From assembly GCA_014651175.1 (NCBI GenBank), contig BMWJ01000002.1, forward strand, positions 124,001 through 188,000: a stretch of DNA of 64,000 nucleotides. Reading direction: 5' to 3'. Source of the stretch: Streptomyces clavifer. GTDB taxonomy: Bacteria; Actinomycetota; Actinomycetes; Streptomycetales; Streptomycetaceae. The notes under the pieces were generated by a model. The model was not told the origin of the DNA. It did not search any database and was given only the letters and a program-made list of their open reading frames with translations. A program made the translations under genes and the position numbers. Within the stretch, counting starts at the first letter, position 1. Every line of letters starts with the position of its first letter. This document shows positions 16,565 through 26,366 of this stretch, piece by piece.

Positions 16565-18547
16565 TCAGCTCTCCTTCCGCTGGCGGCGGGTGGTGGGCTG
16601 GGTGACCCGGTCCAGCATCAGTCCCAGGCAGACGATGGCGGCACCGGCGACGAGGCCGGTGGCGAGGTCGCCCTGGGCGAGGCCGAACACGACCTCGTAG
16701 CCCAGCGCGCCGGAGCCGACGAGACCGCCGATGATGACGACGGCCAGGACCAGGACGACGCCCTGGTTGACGGCGAGCAGCAGGGCGGGTCGGGCCAGCG
16801 GGAGCTGGACCTGGCGCAGTTGCTGTCCGGGGGTGGCGCCGAGCGAGCGGGCGCATTCCATCGCGGCGGGGTCCACGCCCCGCAGTCCCTGGGTGGTGAT
16901 GCGGACGACGGCGGGCAGCGCGTAGACGACGGCCGCAGCGGCGGCGGGGGCGCGGCCGACGCCGAAGAGGGCGACGACGGGGATGAGGTAGACGAACTGC
17001 GGCATCGTCTGGAAGACGTCCAGGACGGGGCGCAGCAGGCGTTCGAGGCGGGTGCTGCGTGCGGCGCCGACGGCGATGGCGAAGCCCAGGACGAGGGTGA
17101 CCGCGACGGCCGCGAGGACCTGGCTGAGGGTGTCCATCGACAGTTCCCAGACGCCGAGGACCCCGATGCCGGCCATGGCCAGCACGGCGGTGAGCGCGGT
17201 GCGCCAGGTGCCGATGGTCCAGGCGAGTGCGGCGACGATCAGCAGGACCGACCACCAGGGGAGCCCCTGCAGTCCGCTGCGCAGCGGGTTGAGGATCCAG
17301 TTGGTGAAGTGGGCGGCCCAGTCGGCGGTTCCGCCGATGACGGGGATGCCGGTGTAGAGGTGGTCGACCATCCAGTCCTTGGCCGTGTTGACGGGTCCGG
17401 CGATGGCCACGACGCCGCTCTCGGGCCAGATGCGGCCGCCGGTGAACCGCCCCAGGACGGCGACGGCGGCGGTGATCACCGCGACGGCCCCCCAGCCGCG
17501 CCGGCCGCGCAGCGCGGCCGGTCCGGTGGGTTCCGTGCCGAGCTTCCGGCCGGCCGCCTCGGTCGTTCGGTCCAGGACGACGGCCAGCAGCACGATGGGG
17601 ATGCCCGCGGCGAGCGCGGCACCGACGTCGACCGAGGAGAGCGCCTGGTAGACGCGGTCGCCGAGGCCGCCCGCGCCGATGACGGAGGCGATGACGGCCA
17701 TGGACAGCGCCATCATGATGGTCTGGTTGAGGCCGAGCAGCAGTTCCTTGCGGGCCAGCGGCAGACGGGCGGTCAGCAGGCGCTGCCTGCCGGTGGCGCC
17801 GAGCGAAGCCACGGCCTCCATGACGCCCGCGTCGGCGCCACGCAGCCCGAGTGCGGTGAGGCGGGCCATCGGCGGTGCCGCGTAGACGACGGTCGCGAGG
17901 ACCGCGCCGGGCACTCCGATGCCGAAGATCAGCACGACGGGCAGCAGGTAGGCGAAGGCGGGCAGCACCTGCATGGTGTCCAGGACGGGGCGCAGGAGGC
18001 GGAAGGTGCGGTCCGACAGCCCGGCCGCGAGCCCCAGGAGCATGCCCAGGACGACGGAGACGAGGACGGCGACGACCATCAGGGCGAGGGTCTGCATGGT
18101 CGGCACCCACATGCCGAGGAGTCCGCACGCCAGGAAGGACAGGCCCGCGGTCAGTGCCAGGCGCACTCCGGCGGTCCGCCAGGCGACGAGCGCGGCGACG
18201 GCGGTGACACCGGCCCAGCCGAGGGCGAGCAGGGCCAGGTAGACGCCGCGTACGGACAGGACGACGGCGTTGCTGATGTGGCCGAAGAAGTGGAGGAACA
18301 GCGGATGGCTGTCGCGGTTGCCGATGATCCAGTCGTTGACCTCGCCGAGCGGTCCGCCCAGGTCGACGGTCAGGGCGCCGGGCCAGATCCCGCCGCCCCA
18401 GCGGGCGTGGACGACGGGTACGGCGACGGCGGCGATCACCAGCAGCAGGAGCAGCTTGCCGAGGGCGGGCCGGCCGCGCAGGGCGGCGAGCGGGCCTGCG
18501 GTGCCGGGACCGGCGGCAGGGCCGGTGGCGGCTTGGGCGGTGGCCAT
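16565..18547 (-). CDS. Glycine betaine/choline ABC permease, two fused permease units
   Basis: The 660-residue membrane protein contains two tandem copies of the ProW/OpuAB-type permease module. Each copy has a preceding segment (GGIWPGALTVDLGGPLGEVN; GGRIWPESGVVAIAGPVN) and an EAA-type loop contacting the ATPase (MEAVASLGATGRQRLL; MECARSLGATPGQQLR). Usual homologues carry one module and dimerise, so this is a covalent pseudo-dimer. Its ATG (18547-18545) overlaps the stop of the ATPase gene. It forms the channel for the adjacent binding protein. Confidence 0.9.
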   Translation of the reverse strand: MATAQAATGPAAGPGTAGPLAALRGRPALGKLLLLLVIAAVAVPVVHARWGGGIWPGALTVDLGGPLGEVNDWIIGNRDSHPLFLHFFGHISNAVVLSVRGVYLALLALGWAGVTAVAALVAWRTAGVRLALTAGLSFLACGLLGMWVPTMQTLALMVVAVLVSVVLGMLLGLAAGLSDRTFRLLRPVLDTMQVLPAFAYLLPVVLIFGIGVPGAVLATVVYAAPPMARLTALGLRGADAGVMEAVASLGATGRQRLLTARLPLARKELLLGLNQTIMMALSMAVIASVIGAGGLGDRVYQALSSVDVGAALAAGIPIVLLAVVLDRTTEAAGRKLGTEPTGPAALRGRRGWGAVAVITAAVAVLGRFTGGRIWPESGVVAIAGPVNTAKDWMVDHLYTGIPVIGGTADWAAHFTNWILNPLRSGLQGLPWWSVLLIVAALAWTIGTWRTALTAVLAMAGIGVLGVWELSMDTLSQVLAAVAVTLVLGFAIAVGAARSTRLERLLRPVLDVFQTMPQFVYLIPVVALFGVGRAPAAAAAVVYALPAVVRITTQGLRGVDPAAMECARSLGATPGQQLRQVQLPLARPALLLAVNQGVVLVLAVVIIGGLVGSGALGYEVVFGLAQGDLATGLVAGAAIVCLGLMLDRVTQPTTRRQRKES

Positions 18548-19599
18548 CAGACGGTCACCGCCTGGGCCCCCGTACCCGCGACGACGTCGAGCAGGCACGC
18601 GTGGTCGACGACTCCGACGAGCCGGCCGTCCTTCATGACGCGTGCGACGGGGTCGCCGGAGCGGGCGACGGCCTCGATGGCCTCGGAGACGGTGGCCTCG
18701 GGGCGCAGGGCCGGGCCGTGATCGCCCTCGCCTGCGGACGGGGGGCGCATGGCGGTGGCGACGGTGAGGACCTGTTCCCGGGGAACGTCCCGGACGAATG
18801 CGCGTACGTAGTCGTCGGCGGGCGATCCGACGATCTCCTCGGGTGTGCCGAGCTGCACGATCTCGCCGTCGCGCATCAGGGCGATGCGGGTGCCCAGGCG
18901 CAGTGCCTCGCTCAGGTCGTGGGTGATGAAGACCATGGTCCGGCCCTCCTCCCGGTGCAGCCGGACGACCTCGTCCTGCATCTCGCGCCGGATCAGCGGG
19001 TCGAGCGCGCTGAACGGTTCGTCGAAGAGGAGGACGGACGGGTCGACGGCGAGCGCGCGGGCAAGCCCGACGCGCTGCTGCTGGCCGCCGGAGAGCTGGG
19101 CGGGGCGGCGGTCCTCGAGGCCTCCGAGGCCCACCTTCTCGACCAGTTCGGCGGCCCGTGCACGGCGTTCCGCCTTGCCGAGGCCCTGGATCTCCAGACC
19201 GTAGGCGACGTTGTCCAGGACGGTGCGGTGCGGCAGCAGTCCGAAGTGCTGGAAGACCATCGCGGCCCGGTGGCGGCGCAGTTCGCGCAGCCGTGTGCGG
19301 TCCATGGCCAGGACGTCCTCGCCGTCGATGGCCAGGGTGCCGCTGGTGGGCTCGATGAGCCGGGTCAGACAGCGCACGAGGGTGGACTTGCCGGAGCCCG
19401 ACAGGCCCATGACAACGAAGACTTCGCCCTTGTCGACGTCGAAGGAGACGTTGCGTACGGCGGCGGTGCAACCGGTGCGCTCGCGCAGTTCGGTGGAGGG
19501 CAGGGCGGCGTGTTCACTGCCGGGGATGCGGTCGGCCCCGGGGCCGAACACCTTCCAGAGATCGCGGACGGAGAAGACGGGTGTGGTGGGTTCACTCAT
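18547..19599 (-). CDS. Glycine betaine ABC transporter ATPase with CBS-type tail
   Basis: The 350-residue ProV/OpuAA-type ATPase has Walker [10 protein letters not shown], signature [15 protein letters not shown], Walker [13 protein letters not shown] and His in ITHDLSEA. An insertion near residues 18-45 precedes Walker A. The C-terminal part ([13 protein letters not shown], then [16 protein letters not shown]) looks like a single CBS-like motif. In OpuA systems this region senses ionic strength and gates uptake. Both ends overlap neighbours: its start overlaps betA and its stop overlaps the permease start. Confidence 0.92.
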   Translation of the reverse strand: MSEPTTPVFSVRDLWKVFGPGADRIPGSEHAALPSTELRERTGCTAAVRNVSFDVDKGEVFVVMGLSGSGKSTLVRCLTRLIEPTSGTLAIDGEDVLAMDRTRLRELRRHRAAMVFQHFGLLPHRTVLDNVAYGLEIQGLGKAERRARAAELVEKVGLGGLEDRRPAQLSGGQQQRVGLARALAVDPSVLLFDEPFSALDPLIRREMQDEVVRLHREEGRTMVFITHDLSEALRLGTRIALMRDGEIVQLGTPEEIVGSPADDYVRAFVRDVPREQVLTVATAMRPPSAGEGDHGPALRPEATVSEAIEAVARSGDPVARVMKDGRLVGVVDHACLLDVVAGTGAQAVTV

Positions 19600-21167
19600 C
19601 GGACGTCGCCTCCGGCGGTCGGGGTCGCTTGGAGCAGCTCGGCGCACTTCTCGCCCACCATCAGGACACCGATCATGGGGTTGACGGCGGGCATGGTCGG
19701 GAAGACGGAGGCGTCGGCGATGCGTACGCCGTCCAGGCCCTGGACGCGGAGCTGCGGGTCGACGACGGCCGCCGGATCGCCGGGCGCGCCGATCCGGCAG
19801 GTGCCGGCCGGGTGGTAGACGGTGTGCGCGACCTTGCGGGCGTACTCGCTGAGGTCCTCGTCGGAGGTGATGTCGGGGCCGGGGCAGACCTCGCGCTTGA
19901 GCCAGTGGGCGAGCGGTTCGGTCTTCGCTATCTCGCGTGCGAGCTTGATGCCGTCGACGAGGGTGCGGCCGTCGTAGTCGTCCTCGTCGGTGAAGTAGCG
20001 GAAGTCCAGGGCGGGCTTGACCCCGGGGTCGGCGCTGGTGAGGTGGAGCCGGCCGCGGCTGCGCGGCTTGGGGATGTTCGGGGTCATCGACACGCCGTGC
20101 TCGGGCTTCTCGTAGCCGAGGCGCTCGGGGTTGTCGGTGAAGGGGATCTGGTAGAAGTGGAACATCAGGTCGGGGCCCCGGGATTCGGGGTCCCGCCGCA
20201 CGAAGAGGCCCGCGTCGGAGTCCATGGCGGAGTTCTCCGGGATGGGGCCGTCGGTCTCCCAGACGATGACCGACTCGGGGTGGTCGAGGAGGTTCTCGCC
20301 GACGCCGGGCAGGTCGTGGACGACGGGGATGCCCAGGGCCGCCAGGTCCTTCGCCGGACCGATTCCGGAGTGCATGAGCAGCCGGGGGGTGTCCACCGCT
20401 CCCGCACAGACGATGACCTCGCGGGTGGCACGCAGCAGCAGTTCCTCGCCGTCCGCGGTGCGGACGTGCACACCGGTGACCCGCTTGCCTTCGAACTCCA
20501 GCTTGTACGCCCAGGTCTCCAGCAGGATCGACAGGTTGGGGCGGTCCCCGGACTCGATGTGCGGGTGGAGGTAGGCGACCGACGCGGAGGAGCGCTTGTT
20601 GTTCTCCGGGTGGTAGGCCAGGTCGAAGAAGCCGGCCCCTTCGTGAAAGGGCTTCCGGTTGAAACCGTCGACGCGCGGCACCGCTGCCGCCGCCTGTGCC
20701 GCGTCGACGAAGTCGCGGGCGATGGCGTTCCGGTCCTTCTCGTCGACGGGCACGATGTTGTTGCGCAGCCGGGCGAAGTACGGGTCCATGGAGGCCGCGT
20801 CCCAGCCGGCGGCGCCGGCCTCGGCCCACTCGTCCCAGTCACCGGGCAGCGGCTTGAAGCTGATCAGTGTGTTGTGCGAGGAGCAGCCGCCGAGGACCCG
20901 GGCACGGCTGTGCCGGATGTGGGAGTTGCCGCGCGGCTGCTCGGTCGTGGGGTAGTCGTAGTCGAGGTCGCCGCCGAGCAGTCCGAGCCAGCGGCGCAGG
21001 GTGAGCACGTCGTCCCGGTCGATGTCGGTGGGGCCGCCCTCGATGACGGTGACGGTGACGTCGGGGTCCTCGGCTAGGCGGGAGGCGATGACCGAACCGG
21101 CGGTACCGCCTCCGACGATCACGTAGTCGGCAGGTTCGGGGCGTGCTGAGCGGGGGGACGGAGGCAT
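19596..21167 (-). CDS. betA: GMC oxidoreductase, choline dehydrogenase-like
   Basis: The 523-residue FAD enzyme has the dinucleotide motif [10 protein letters not shown] near residue 17, the GMC signatures [10 protein letters not shown] and [15 protein letters not shown], and the catalytic His in HPAGTCRIG. It would oxidise choline to betaine aldehyde. The assignment to choline rests on operon context with betB and a betaine importer, since GMC enzymes vary in substrate. ATG 21167 is preceded by AAGGAG. Its stop overlaps the ATPase start by four bases (ATGA). Confidence 0.85.
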   Translation of the reverse strand: MPPSPRSARPEPADYVIVGGGTAGSVIASRLAEDPDVTVTVIEGGPTDIDRDDVLTLRRWLGLLGGDLDYDYPTTEQPRGNSHIRHSRARVLGGCSSHNTLISFKPLPGDWDEWAEAGAAGWDAASMDPYFARLRNNIVPVDEKDRNAIARDFVDAAQAAAAVPRVDGFNRKPFHEGAGFFDLAYHPENNKRSSASVAYLHPHIESGDRPNLSILLETWAYKLEFEGKRVTGVHVRTADGEELLLRATREVIVCAGAVDTPRLLMHSGIGPAKDLAALGIPVVHDLPGVGENLLDHPESVIVWETDGPIPENSAMDSDAGLFVRRDPESRGPDLMFHFYQIPFTDNPERLGYEKPEHGVSMTPNIPKPRSRGRLHLTSADPGVKPALDFRYFTDEDDYDGRTLVDGIKLAREIAKTEPLAHWLKREVCPGPDITSDEDLSEYARKVAHTVYHPAGTCRIGAPGDPAAVVDPQLRVQGLDGVRIADASVFPTMPAVNPMIGVLMVGEKCAELLQATPTAGGDVR

Positions 21168-21246
21168 CGGTCACTGCTCCTTCTGCAAGGTGCTTGCGTG
21201 TGCGTGCTGCTGCGAACAGCGGGGGCGTCCGGTGGGGGTGACGCGG

Positions 21247-22779
21247 TCAGCCTGCGAACCAGCGCTGGGGGCGCGGGTTGAGGTTCTGGTAGATGTGCTT
21301 GGCCTCGCGGTACTCCGCCAGTCCGGTGGGCCCGAGCTCGCGGCCCGTACCGGACTTGCCGAAGCCTCCCCACTCGGCCTGCGGGAGGTACGGGTGGTAG
21401 TCGTTGATCCAGACGGTGCCGTGGCGCAGCCGGCCCGCGACGCGCCGCGCACGGCCGGCGTCGGTGGTCCAGACGGCGCCCGCGAGACCGTAGTCCGTGT
21501 CATTGGCCAGCGTGACGGCCTCTTCCTCGGTACGGAAGGTCTCTACGGTGAGGATCGGTCCGAAGGTCTCCTCACGGACCACCCGCATCTCACGGTGGCA
21601 GCCGTCCAGGACGGTCGGCCGGTAGAAGTAGCCGCTCGCGGGCCGTACGTCCGAGGGCTCGGGGCGGGCGCCGCCGGAGCGGACGACCGCGCCCTCCTCG
21701 CGGGCGGAGGCGACGTACGCCTCGACCTTCGCGAGCTGCTGGGCGGAGACGAGGGGGCCGCATTCGATGCCGTCGACGGTGCCCCGGCCGAGCCGGATCG
21801 CGTCGGCGCGGCGCGCGAGCTCGGTGACGAAGCGTGCGGAGACCGATTCCTCGATGATGAGCCGGGCCCCTGCTGAGCAGACCTGACCGCTGTGGAAGAA
21901 CGCGGCGTTCAGTGCCTGGTCGACGGCCGTGTCGAAGTCCTCGTCGGTGGCGCAGGCGTCGGCGAACACGACGTTGGGGTTCTTGCCGCCGAGCTCCAGC
22001 GCGACCTTCTTGACCGTGGGTGCGGCCGCCTGCGCGACCTTCGTCCCACTGGCGAGGCCGCCGGTGAAGGAGACCAGGTCCACGTCCGGATGCTCGGAGA
22101 GCCGGGCGCCGACGGGGTCGCCCGCGCCGGTGACGAGGTTGGCGGCTCCATCGGGCAGGCCTGCCTCGGCGAGCAGCCGGATCAGGTGGACGGTGGAGAG
22201 CGGGGTGACCTCGCTGGGCTTGAGCACGAAGGTGTTACCTGCGGCGAGCGCCGGGGCGATCTTCCAACTCGCCTGGAGCAGGGGGTAGTTCCACGGCGCG
22301 ATCAGGGCGCAGACACCGACCGGCTCGTGCACGACGATGCTGTGCACATCGGGGTCGCCCGCGTCGACGACCCTGCCGCCGCTCTCGTTCATGACGAGGT
22401 CGGCGAAGTAGCGGAAGGCGTTGGTCACGTCGTCGACGTCGACACGCCCCTCCTCCAGGGTCTTGCCGGTGTCGCGGCTCTCGGTGATCGCGATCTCCTC
22501 GCGGTCCCGCTGGAGGAGCTCGGCGACCCGGCGCAGAAGCCCGGCGCGTTCGGCGACGGGCCGGTGCGGCCAGGGTCCGTCGTCGAAGGCACGGCGTGCG
22601 GCGGCGACGGCCGCGTCGGTGTCGTCGAGCCCGCCCTCGGCGACAAGGGCCAGGACGGTCGCGTCGGCGGGGTCGAGGATCTCGCGCGTCGCACCCGACG
22701 CGGCGGCGTGCCAGGTCCCGTCGATGTGGATGGTCTCCAGCGCCGTCGCGGCATGAGCCGACGAGAGGTGAGCCGACAT
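21247..22779 (-). CDS. betB: Betaine-aldehyde dehydrogenase-type aldehyde dehydrogenase
   Basis: The 510-residue NAD(P)-dependent aldehyde dehydrogenase has APWNYPLLQ, the general base Glu262 in ALELGGKNP and the nucleophile Cys301 in GQVCSAG. Five extra residues lie between these two compared with the usual spacing. It oxidises betaine aldehyde to glycine betaine. I start at ATG 22779, which has GGAAGG upstream, rather than at the in-frame start at 22836. It is the first gene of the five-gene leftward operon. No betI-type repressor is adjacent. Confidence 0.87.
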   Translation of the reverse strand: MSAHLSSAHAATALETIHIDGTWHAAASGATREILDPADATVLALVAEGGLDDTDAAVAAARRAFDDGPWPHRPVAERAGLLRRVAELLQRDREEIAITESRDTGKTLEEGRVDVDDVTNAFRYFADLVMNESGGRVVDAGDPDVHSIVVHEPVGVCALIAPWNYPLLQASWKIAPALAAGNTFVLKPSEVTPLSTVHLIRLLAEAGLPDGAANLVTGAGDPVGARLSEHPDVDLVSFTGGLASGTKVAQAAAPTVKKVALELGGKNPNVVFADACATDEDFDTAVDQALNAAFFHSGQVCSAGARLIIEESVSARFVTELARRADAIRLGRGTVDGIECGPLVSAQQLAKVEAYVASAREEGAVVRSGGARPEPSDVRPASGYFYRPTVLDGCHREMRVVREETFGPILTVETFRTEEEAVTLANDTDYGLAGAVWTTDAGRARRVAGRLRHGTVWINDYHPYLPQAEWGGFGKSGTGRELGPTGLAEYREAKHIYQNLNPRPQRWFAG

Positions 22780-23436
22780 GTAGTGATCTGCCTTCCGTGC
22801 CTGAATTGCTCCGCACCGGTCCGGCCGAGCACACACGCCGGTGGACCGGGATTCGGCACCAGCAGTCTGGGACCCTCTCCGTTCCGGTCGGATGTATGCC
22901 TGGATATTCGCTCCGGGTGACGCGGCTCACTCACGGCACCCGAGAGGCTGCCCGGAACCCGGCGCACGAGAGGCTGCCCACGGCGAGGGCACGGGGGCAG
23001 GGCCGGCCCGTGGCCGGGTGGGGCACCCCGACGGATTCGCGTCACGCGTCGGCGCACGCCGGCACGCGAGCAGTACGCAACGCCTGCGTATCCCGCTCTC
23101 GTGGGCCGCGCCGGTCGACGGACCGGGCTGATCCGGCCCCACCGGATCGCCCCCGGATCGCCGCTGTCGGTTGCGTCACCCGGCGGCGCCATCGTGCTGG
23201 AACTCGGGCGCGACGCCGTCACACGCCGGGTGGCCGGACGCGCGGCATACCGGCTGCGGGCAGGCCGGGGCAGGGCTGTGTCCATCCGCTGCCCTGGGTG
23301 CGCGGGGTCGGCTCGCAGGACCCGGTCGTGCCCGCCGAGCCGCGAAACACCTTCGCCGCCGAGCCGCGGGCCGCGAGGCGCCGACCGGCGCACCCGCTCG
23401 CCCGATGGCCGGCCGGCCCGGCCGTGCGTACCGGCA
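22780..23436. other. Long intergenic region between betaine and amino acid transport operons
   Basis: No convincing gene is present in these roughly 660 bases. It must contain the leftward betB promoter. The most AT-rich stretch, around 22880-22915, is a candidate. A 13-base direct repeat CGAGAGGCTGCCC occurs at 22941-22953 and 22967-22979. Otherwise I see nothing. Confidence 0.5.
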
Positions 23437-23493
23437 CGGGCGCCCGTAGCGGGCCAGGCGACGACGTCGCGCCTGGCCCGCTGCGGGCGCCCG
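23437..23493 (-). terminator. Terminator of the amino acid importer operon
   Basis: A 24-bp stem with one G-T mismatch (23437-23460 with 23470-23493) and a nine-base loop lies nine bases past the stop of the ATPase gene. Confidence 0.8.
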
Positions 23494-23501
23494 GAGCACG
23501 G

Positions 23502-24353
23502 CTACACCGGGCCCGAACGCTTCCCCGCCCCGTCGGCGGCCTCGGCCGCCTCCGTCAGGTCCGCGGTGGCCGGGGTCAGCAGGCGTGCGAGGAAGGACCG
23601 GGTCCGGGCATGCCGGGGCGCGCCGATCACCTGCTCCGGAGCCCCCTCCTCCACGATGACTCCGCCGTCCATGAAGACGACGCGGTCCGCGACCTCCCTG
23701 GCGAAACTCATCTCGTGGGTGACGACGAGCATCGTCATCCCCTCGTCGGCCAGTGAGCGCATCACGGCCAGGACGTCCCCCACCAGTTCCGGGTCGAGCG
23801 CGGAAGTGGGCTCGTCGAAGAGCATCAGTTCCGGATCCATGGCCAGAGCCCGCGCGATGGCGACGCGCTGCTGCTGGCCGCCCGACAACTGCGCCGGGTA
23901 GGCGGACTCCTTGTCGGTCAGGCCGACCCGGGCCAGCCGTTCGCGAGCGATCCCCGCCGCCTCCGCCCTGTCGCGGCCGAGCACGCGGCGCTGGGGAAGC
24001 GTCAGGTTCTCCAGCACCGTGAGGTGCGGGAACAGGTTGAACGACTGGAAGACCATGCCGATCCGCCGACGCACCTTGTCGATGTCCACGTCCGGGTCGG
24101 TGACTTCGGTCCCGGCCACCGTGACCGTCCCCGACGTGGGCTCCTCCAACAGGTTCACGCAACGCAGCAGCGTGGACTTGCCCGAACCGGAGGGGCCGAT
24201 GACACAGACCACCTCGCCCCGGGCAACCGAGAAGTCGATGCCCGCGAGCACCTCCAGCGTGCCGAACGACTTGCGCAGGCCCCGCACGTCGATCGCCGGC
24301 CCGCTCACCGCCTCCGCGTCGCCTGCCGCCGAAACCGCCTTCACCGCGGTCAC
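23502..24353 (-). CDS. Polar amino acid ABC transporter ATPase
   Basis: The 283-residue GlnQ/HisP-type ATPase has Walker [10 protein letters not shown], the family hallmark [13 protein letters not shown], signature [17 protein letters not shown], Walker [14 protein letters not shown] and switch His in THEMSFA. I start at GTG 24353, which overlaps the permease stop as GTGA and removes an unconserved N-terminal stretch of the longer frame. The C-terminal 25 residues are Ala/Glu-rich. It energises the permease encoded just upstream. Confidence 0.9.
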   Translation of the reverse strand: MTAVKAVSAAGDAEAVSGPAIDVRGLRKSFGTLEVLAGIDFSVARGEVVCVIGPSGSGKSTLLRCVNLLEEPTSGTVTVAGTEVTDPDVDIDKVRRRIGMVFQSFNLFPHLTVLENLTLPQRRVLGRDRAEAAGIARERLARVGLTDKESAYPAQLSGGQQQRVAIARALAMDPELMLFDEPTSALDPELVGDVLAVMRSLADEGMTMLVVTHEMSFAREVADRVVFMDGGVIVEEGAPEQVIGAPRHARTRSFLARLLTPATADLTEAAEAADGAGKRSGPV

Positions 24354-25135
24354 CTCGCCTTCGCCGTACGCGCTTCGAGCCGCCTGACCAGATGGCCGAG
24401 CGGCAGAGTGATGATCAGATAGCACAGGCCCGCAATGAGGATCGGCGTCAGACTGCGATTCTGGTTCAGGGCGTCCCGGCCGAACTTGGCGAGCTCGTAC
24501 TGGGAGAGTGACAGGCCCAGCAGATACACCAGGGACGAGTCCTTGGTCAGCAGGATCAGTTCGTTGGTGAGCGGCGGCAGAACGATGCGCAGAGCCTGCG
24601 GGATGATGATGGAGACCATCGCCCGGCTCTGCGACATCCCGAGCGAACGCGCCGCTTCCATCTGCCCCTTGGGGACCGCCTGGATTCCCGCCCGTATCGT
24701 CTCCGCCATGTAGGCGGCGCCGACGAGGCCGAGTGCCAGCATGACGGTCACGTACTGGTTGAGCGCCACCTGGAAGGCGAGCGGTACGCCGAATCCGAGG
24801 GCGATGAACACGAGCAGTGCGGGAATTCCGCGGAAGAACTCGATGTACGCGATGGCCAGCCAGCGGTACGGAGGGACGCGCGACAGCCTCATCAGGGCGA
24901 GCAGGAGCCCCGCGGCCAGCCCGAAGCCGAAGCCGAGCAGGGTGTAGACCACGGTGTTGAGCAGGGCAGTGGTGATGATGTCGGGGAACTGCGCCTTGGC
25001 GACCTCGACGTCGAAGAACGCCCGTCGGATCTCTCCCCAGTCGGCGGCCAGGGCGACTACGAGCAGGACGACGACGAGGACGGCGTACTGACCGCCCCGG
25101 ATCGCGCGGGTCCGCTGTCTACGGGATATGGACAT
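24350..25135 (-). CDS. Polar amino acid ABC transporter permease
   Basis: The 261-residue HisM-type permease has five or six helices. The conserved loop [23 protein letters not shown] is the EAA motif that docks the ATPase. ATG 25135 was chosen because the upstream extension is Pro/Ser-rich and unconserved. The start lies 14 bases downstream of the binding-protein stop. One permease gene implies a homodimeric channel. Confidence 0.9.
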   Translation of the reverse strand: MSISRRQRTRAIRGGQYAVLVVVLLVVALAADWGEIRRAFFDVEVAKAQFPDIITTALLNTVVYTLLGFGFGLAAGLLLALMRLSRVPPYRWLAIAYIEFFRGIPALLVFIALGFGVPLAFQVALNQYVTVMLALGLVGAAYMAETIRAGIQAVPKGQMEAARSLGMSQSRAMVSIIIPQALRIVLPPLTNELILLTKDSSLVYLLGLSLSQYELAKFGRDALNQNRSLTPILIAGLCYLIITLPLGHLVRRLEARTAKAR

Positions 25136-25148
25136 CGGTGGCGGTTCC

Positions 25149-25955
25149 TCACTTCTTGGGAGCGGCGGGGAACCACTTCTTGTAGATCCGGTCATAACTG
25201 CCGTCGGACTTGGCACTGGCGATCACTGCGTCGATCTCCTTGCGCAGGGCGTCGTTCCCGGTGCGGACCCCGATGCCGTACTCCTCCCCCGTGTCGAACT
25301 CGGCGGTGACCTGGGTGTCCGGGTTCTTCCGCACGTATTCGAAGAGCACGCCGTTGTCGTTCACCGCGGCATCGACCTGTCCGGTCTTCACGGCGGTGAG
25401 CAGCAGGGCCAGGTCCTCGAACTGCACGGTCGTCACGCCCTTGGCGTTCTTCTGCGCGTACGTCTCCCCCGTGGTGCCCTGCTGGACGCCGAGCTTCTTC
25501 CCCTCGAGGCTCGCCAGCGAGGTGAAGGAGGAACCCTTCTTGGCGATCATGGCCTGTGTGGCATCGAAGTAGCCCGCGGAGAAGTCCAGGTTCTTCGCGC
25601 GCACCGGTGTGATCGTCATGCCCGCCGCCGCCAGATCGCACTTGCGGGCATTGAGGTCCTCGCCGCTCTGGATGCCCTCGAAGGGCGTGTCCACGATCTC
25701 CTGGGTGACGTCGAGCTTCTTGGCGACCAGGTCGACGAGGTCCACGTCGAAGCCGACGACGGCGTCGCCCTTGCGGACCTGGAAGGGTTCATACGGCAGG
25801 TGGGTGCAGGTGGTGAGCTTGCCGGACTTCACCAGCTCCAGCTCACCGCCACCGGACGCGGAGGGCTTGGTGCTGGTGCAGCCCGCCAGCACGGCAACGG
25901 CCGTGAGGGTGGCTGTGGCGGTGGCCATGGCGGGCAGTACGGAGCGAGCGGACAC
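25149..25955 (-). CDS. Amino acid ABC transporter substrate-binding lipoprotein
   Basis: The 268-residue family 3 solute-binding protein has lipobox VLAGCTS and the family pattern LTTCTHLPYEPFQV, GFDVDLVDLVAKKL and FSAGYFDATQAMI. Two internal cysteines (TTCTHL and ARKCDLA) are typical of the polar amino acid subgroup. It is the first gene of the three-gene operon. The exact ligand (glutamine, arginine, cystine or other) cannot be read from sequence. Confidence 0.9.
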   Translation of the reverse strand: MSARSVLPAMATATATLTAVAVLAGCTSTKPSASGGGELELVKSGKLTTCTHLPYEPFQVRKGDAVVGFDVDLVDLVAKKLDVTQEIVDTPFEGIQSGEDLNARKCDLAAAGMTITPVRAKNLDFSAGYFDATQAMIAKKGSSFTSLASLEGKKLGVQQGTTGETYAQKNAKGVTTVQFEDLALLLTAVKTGQVDAAVNDNGVLFEYVRKNPDTQVTAEFDTGEEYGIGVRTGNDALRKEIDAVIASAKSDGSYDRIYKKWFPAAPKK

Positions 25956-26249
25956 GACGTCTCCAGGGTTCGGCCGGTCAACGAACCGACTTCGCTAGTG
26001 AGTTGGATTGATCTTGCCATCGGAAGCGTCCGATGTCGCCTGCCGGTTTCCTCGCGGCCCGGCCGGTGCGGACACGGGAACGCATCGGACGCCCGCCGGC
26101 ACGTGCTCGGAGCGGGCCCCTGCCCGGGTCGCGCCGCGGGGCTGCGACACCGGGCCGCCGACAGGACGGCGGCCACCCGGGCACCCTGATCGGCGGCCAC
26201 GGTCCGGGGCCGTGCTTCCGACGACGCCGACACGCACCCCCTACGACGA

Positions 26250-26290
26250 CGTCGGCCCCCGGGACCACACCCTGGTCCTGGGAGCCGACG
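26250..26290 (-). terminator. Terminator of the GH3-GH31 operon
   Basis: A bipartite hairpin has an outer stem CGTCGGC/GCCGACG and an inner stem CCCGGGACCA/TGGTCCTGGG with one wobble pair and a five-base loop. It lies about 75 bases past the GH31 stop. The remaining bases of the 25956-26366 gap include the promoter region of the amino acid importer (AT-richer at about 25995-26025) and no gene. Confidence 0.7.
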
Positions 26291-26366
26291 TCACGCACGG
26301 GTCCGGGTTGAGCGACAACACCCTTTCTCAGCGGGCCCTTTGGCGCCAAAATCCGCGGTCGGAGGG

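Noticed and set aside
16379-18721. Long plus-strand frame opposite the double permease, rich in Asp/Gly/Gln
   Set aside because: It is antisense to transmembrane coding sequence. The low-complexity acidic composition is the mirror of hydrophobic codons.
22841-23901. Overlapping plus-strand frames in the gap after betB
   Set aside because: They have low-complexity Arg/Ala/Gly composition and run into antisense of the ATPase gene.
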